8,108 bases of DNA from Phycisphaerae bacterium (lineage in GTDB: Bacteria; Planctomycetota; Phycisphaerae; Sedimentisphaerales; SG8-4). Location of the stretch: the NCBI GenBank assembly GCA_030613765.1, contig JAUWLI010000121.1, positions 1 to 8,108 on the forward strand, read 5' to 3'. Below, piece by piece: positions 6,416-8,108 of this stretch; positions within the stretch are counted from its first letter, which is position 1, and the number at the start of each line of letters is the position of its first letter. Position numbers and translations under genes: made by a program. Below the pieces are notes generated by a model, which saw only the letters and a program-made list of their open reading frames with translations, did not search any database and was not told the DNA's origin.

Positions 6416-7237
6416 TCAGGGACGGCATCCCTTCTTGGCGTCTATTCCTACCTCTTTCTCCATGATATTCTGAAATCTCCTGCCGCCTATGGGATGGTCA
6501 GCGACCAGCTTACCATCGTACAGCACGCCAGAAACAGCAAAGGGCCACGGTGCGTTCTGGGCTTGCCTGTAACTTCTATACTCTACTATTCTTGGTTCTA
6601 TTCCGTATCTGTCTTTCGCAATCTCAGCAATATCGTTAACCATTTTCACGTTATAAGGGCATTGGCCAGAGGTTATAATCGTGAGGCCCTTACCGAATTT
6701 CTTTCGCTTCTTATCCCACTCCCCCTTAAAGCTCGGTGTTGGAGCGGATTTCTTGAATTTCTTCACAAGCAGTGAAAAATCTGGAAGTGCCTTCTCAACC
6801 TCCTCGAATCCGTTCTTAAGGAACAATTCCTTTCCAACCATCCAAGTACCCTCGCGTGTTACAACTGCCACACCATTCATATTTGCCTTCTTGGCATCCT
6901 TCACACAATCCTGTATAAGGAGTGTGCCATAACCTCTGCCCTTACACCTCTTCCACTGGATGTATATGCAGTGAATGAACATGTAACCCTCAGAGTTCAC
7001 AGCCCTCCATGCGTGTTCACCGGGTACATACTCAATGTAACCTACTATACCATCATCCGGCGTGTTGAGCATCTTCACCTTTAATCCTTCGGACATACGT
7101 TTCTTTATCCACTGGAACTTGTGTTGATAACACTCTTTGCTCGGATCTTTGTGCCCACATAATGGCACCTTTCCAGCATCCTTAGGTGTCATCTCGATTA
7201 TCTGGACTTCTACCTTGGATTTATCAGATGTCTTCAT
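6416..7237 (-). CDS. GNAT acetyltransferase with C-terminal YoaP-like domain
   Basis: Encodes 273 aa. Residues about 10-160 form a GNAT N-acetyltransferase fold: GIVGYIEYVPGE near 63, MFIHCIYI near 86 and the acetyl-CoA pyrophosphate loop KRCKGRGYGTLLIQD near 96 (R97-x-x-G100-x-G102). The region ending ELFLKNGFEEVEK closes the domain. Residues about 165-273 resemble the YoaP domain found after GNAT in Bacillus YoaP and relatives. It begins with a thioredoxin-like strand and a lone Cys193 in TSGQCPYN, where a second Cys of a CXXC is replaced. The acceptor substrate is unknown for this family. There is no signal peptide, so it should be cytosolic. The ATG at 7235-7237 has only a weak AGG about 8 bases upstream. 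It stands alone between repeats A and B, with the same orientation as the nitrilase-family gene but 448 bases from it, so it is probably its own transcript. Confidence 0.85.
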   Translation of the reverse strand: MKTSDKSKVEVQIIEMTPKDAGKVPLCGHKDPSKECYQHKFQWIKKRMSEGLKVKMLNTPDDGIVGYIEYVPGEHAWRAVNSEGYMFIHCIYIQWKRCKGRGYGTLLIQDCVKDAKKANMNGVAVVTREGTWMVGKELFLKNGFEEVEKALPDFSLLVKKFKKSAPTPSFKGEWDKKRKKFGKGLTIITSGQCPYNVKMVNDIAEIAKDRYGIEPRIVEYRSYRQAQNAPWPFAVSGVLYDGKLVADHPIGGRRFQNIMEKEVGIDAKKGCRP

Positions 7238-7279
7238 AAGGTGGCCCTGCTTTCTCTTTCTTTCTCCCGTTCCTAATTT

Positions 7280-7325
7280 CAGAAGGCAAAGATGTTAGGC
7301 ATGAAGTAGGTCAGAGTGCCTTCTG
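7280..7325 (-). repeat. 9-base inverted repeat in the likely leader of the GNAT-YoaP gene
   Basis: Arms CAGAAGGCA (7280-7288) and TGCCTTCTG (7317-7325) are perfect and enclose 28 bases. If transcription starts at the promoter-like site in repeat B, this structure lies in the 5' leader, 43 bases before the start codon. No known riboswitch is recognised. Confidence 0.5.
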
Positions 7326-7357
7326 CTGGTCAATATAACACTATTAGAACAGTAGAA

Positions 7358-7386
7358 ATTATACCACCAAATCCCAGCAGGAGCAA
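7358..7386 (-). promoter_or_regulatory. Candidate promoter for the GNAT-YoaP gene, inside repeat B
   Basis: On the minus strand TTGCTC (7381-7386) stands 17 bases before a perfect TATAAT (7358-7363). Transcription would begin near 7350 and give a leader of about 113 bases. The -35 matches consensus at only 3 of 6 positions. The position and orientation suit the GNAT gene. Confidence 0.45.
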
Positions 7387-7415
7387 GGTGTCGATAGTGC
7401 TCGACTGGGAGAGTG
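7361..7415. repeat. Repeat B, right copy of the ~55-base direct repeat
   Basis: Shares the 20-base core (7380-7399) and most of the flanks with repeat A at 6323-6376. Within it GTCGA (7390-7394) and TCGAC (7401-7405) form a 5-base stem around a 6-base loop; in repeat A this second arm has one mismatch. Start-to-start distance between the cores is 1038 bases, with the whole GNAT-YoaP gene between. Confidence 0.8.
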
Positions 7416-7445
7416 AATGTATGGTAGAATTGGGCCTACTGAGAA

Positions 7446-7467
7446 CAGGAGAAATGACTATCTCCTG
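7446..7467. repeat. Small hairpin upstream of the Tat lipoprotein gene
   Basis: CAGGAGA (7446-7452) and TCTCCTG (7461-7467) are perfect 7-base arms with an 8-base loop. No T-run follows. It could be an operator-like dyad, but nothing specific supports this. Confidence 0.35.
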
Positions 7468-7537
7468 ATCCGATAGTTGAGGTACTTTGTAATATTGACG
7501 ATGAGCCGCCGAATTGGTATTTTTCTAGAGGGCTAAA

Positions 7538-7984
7538 ATGAAAAATGTTACCAGAAGACAAGTATTGGGGCCACTCGGTATCGTTGCTGGTTCATGTGTT
7601 CTTTCTTCCTGTCTGAGTAAGAACTTGGCATCAGTTCCGGACAAAGAGAATAAACCTGACTTTCCCTGGGCCTACACCGAACTGGACCCGGACATCACAG
7701 CAGAAAAGACATATTATGATTGTGAAAAAGGGCATTGCATGTATGGTGTGTTTGCACCTGTAATATCACAGTTAGCCGAAAAACACGGCGAACCTTATAA
7801 ATCCTTTCCTGTTGATATGATGAGATACGGCGTTGGCGGAACAGCTGGCTCAGGATCTTTATGTGGCTCGCTCAACGGAGCAGCCGCCCTTATTGGCCTG
7901 TTCACTGAAACAGAAGAGCAAATGAAACAGATTGTTGGTGAGCTGTTCTTGTGGTACGAGCAGACTAAGAGCCTATCCGAATAA
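7538..7984 (+). CDS. Tat-exported C_GCAxxG_C_C-type redox lipoprotein, 3' end lost to an IS insertion
   Basis: The open frame is 148 aa, from ATG 7538 with AGAGGG at 7527-7532. The N-terminus has a twin-arginine motif TRRQVLG (Arg6-Arg7) and a lipobox LSSC (Cys25), so a Tat-exported, lipid-anchored protein is expected. The mature part has DCEKGHCMYGVF (Cys62, Cys67) and the block GVGGTAGSGSLCGSLNGAA (Cys109). These fit the putative redox-active C_GCAxxG_C_C family, which includes split-Soret cytochrome c-like proteins. The usual C-terminal part with the last conserved cysteines is missing. The host-coded sequence ends at YEQTK; the final SLSE and the stop (7982-7984) come from the insertion sequence that begins at about 7969. 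The protein is therefore probably non-functional. The family call is by motif, and its cofactor cannot be seen. Confidence 0.75.
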   Translation: MKNVTRRQVLGPLGIVAGSCVLSSCLSKNLASVPDKENKPDFPWAYTELDPDITAEKTYYDCEKGHCMYGVFAPVISQLAEKHGEPYKSFPVDMMRYGVGGTAGSGSLCGSLNGAAALIGLFTETEEQMKQIVGELFLWYEQTKSLSE

Positions 7985-7985
7985 C

Positions 7986-8038
7986 CCCTGAATGGCCGAT
8001 ATAATCAAAGGCAATGATGCCTTTGAAAGGATTCAGGG
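7986..8038 (+). promoter_or_regulatory. Nested hairpins in the IS leader that flank the transposase ribosome site
   Basis: An inner perfect 9-base stem, TCAAAGGCA (8005-8013) with TGCCTTTGA (8018-8026) and loop ATGA, sits inside outer arms CCCTGAAT (7986-7993) and ATTCAGGG (8031-8038). The ribosome site AAGGA (8027-8031) lies between the stems, and the outer stem ends on the base before the ATG at 8039. Folded, this would hide the translation start. Its role is inference by analogy with IS elements that block transposase translation from read-through RNA. Confidence 0.6.
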
Positions 8039-8108
8039 ATGAAAGAAAGAAAAACAAAAAACAGATACAGGATTTCAGACGAATTATGGGGAAAAATCGA
8101 ACCATTGA
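8039..8108 (+). CDS. IS5/IS4-type transposase, N-terminal 23 residues only
   Basis: From ATG 8039 the frame reads MKERKTKNRYRISDELWGKI and then EPL, running off the window. The pattern RYxISDExWxxIEPL is the standard opening of IS5-family transposases of the DUF4096 type (commonly RYxLTDEQWxxIxPLLP). AAGGA at 8027-8031 is 7 bases upstream. No catalytic DDE residues are within the window. It sits about 70 bases inside the proposed IS left end, a normal distance for this family. Whether the transposase is intact or split into two frames cannot be seen. Confidence 0.78.
   Translation, partial: MKERKTKNRYRISDELWGKIEPL

Larger units (their letters stand above)
7238..7537. other. 300-base intergenic region between divergent genes
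   Basis: The minus-strand GNAT gene and the plus-strand Tat lipoprotein gene diverge from here, so both should have their promoters in it. It holds a long-looped inverted repeat (7280-7325), repeat B with a promoter-like pair (7358-7386), and a small hairpin (7446-7467). For the rightward gene I found no well-placed -35/-10 pair; TTGACG (7495-7500) with TATTTT (7518-7523) would start transcription on top of the ribosome site. Confidence 0.55.
7969..8108 (+). mobile_element. Left end of an IS5-family-like insertion sequence (continues beyond window)
   Basis: GAGCCTATCCGAATAA at 7969-7984 resembles terminal inverted repeats of IS5-family elements of the IS1031/IS427 type, which often begin GAG(C/A)CT.TCCGAA. 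It is preceded by CTAA (7965-7968), which fits the short YTAR or TNA target duplications of this family. A transposase start follows at 8039. The right end and second target copy lie outside the window, so the boundary is inferred from the left end and the broken host gene. Confidence 0.7.

Noticed and set aside
6323..7415. CRISPR array
   Set aside because: There are only two repeat copies, about 1 kb apart with a gene between, and they are imperfect.
7495..7523. TTGACG, 17 bases, TATTTT as promoter for the Tat lipoprotein gene
   Set aside because: Transcription would start at about 7530, inside the AGAGGG ribosome site, so it does not fit.
1..8108. tRNA, rRNA or known riboswitch
   Set aside because: No cloverleaf, rRNA core or riboswitch consensus was recognised on either strand by eye.

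Overview
The window reads as a chromosomal piece of an uncultured anaerobic bacterium, most plausibly a planctomycete (Phycisphaerae-like). This placement is inference. It rests on three things seen together: Wood-Ljungdahl (reductive acetyl-CoA) genes, a secreted pectin-side-chain lyase of family PL11, and a dispersed palindrome of the CCCGTTAGAAATT / AATTTCTAACGGG type that I associate with planctomycetes and other uncultured bacteria. No rRNA or other marker gene is present to confirm it.

Left part (1-2380), plus strand: the end of a carbon-monoxide-dehydrogenase/acetyl-CoA-synthase cluster. It holds the 3' part of a CooC-type nickel-insertion ATPase, acsD (small subunit of the corrinoid iron-sulfur protein) and acsE (methyltetrahydrofolate:corrinoid protein methyltransferase). 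Gaps are 28 and 33 bases and both acsD and acsE have good Shine-Dalgarno sites, so this looks like one operon. AcsE moves the methyl group from methyl-H4folate to the cobalt of the AcsC/AcsD protein, which delivers it to acetyl-CoA synthase. CooC matures the nickel centre of that enzyme system. AcsA, AcsB and AcsC are not in the window.

Middle part (2381-4534): a palindromic repeat 20 bases after acsE, with a frameshifted remnant of a beta-lactamase-family serine hydrolase directly abutting it on the minus strand. Next comes a full-length secreted PL11 rhamnogalacturonan lyase on the plus strand.

Right part (4535-8108): a loosely packed accessory region. It contains a decayed GIY-YIG endonuclease gene, a lipoprotein of the carbon-nitrogen hydrolase (nitrilase) superfamily and a GNAT-YoaP acetyltransferase (all minus strand). 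A pair of about 55-base direct repeats lies on either side of the GNAT gene. At the right edge a Tat-exported C_GCAxxG_C_C redox-type lipoprotein gene has been cut by an IS5-family-like insertion sequence. The left end of the IS, its leader hairpins and the first 23 transposase codons are visible.

The two halves fit an organism that degrades plant or algal polysaccharide and also carries Wood-Ljungdahl enzymes. I saw no clear new multi-gene system. The most informative unusual features are the IS insertion with its structured transposase leader, the paired repeats that carry a promoter-like sequence, and two gene relics.
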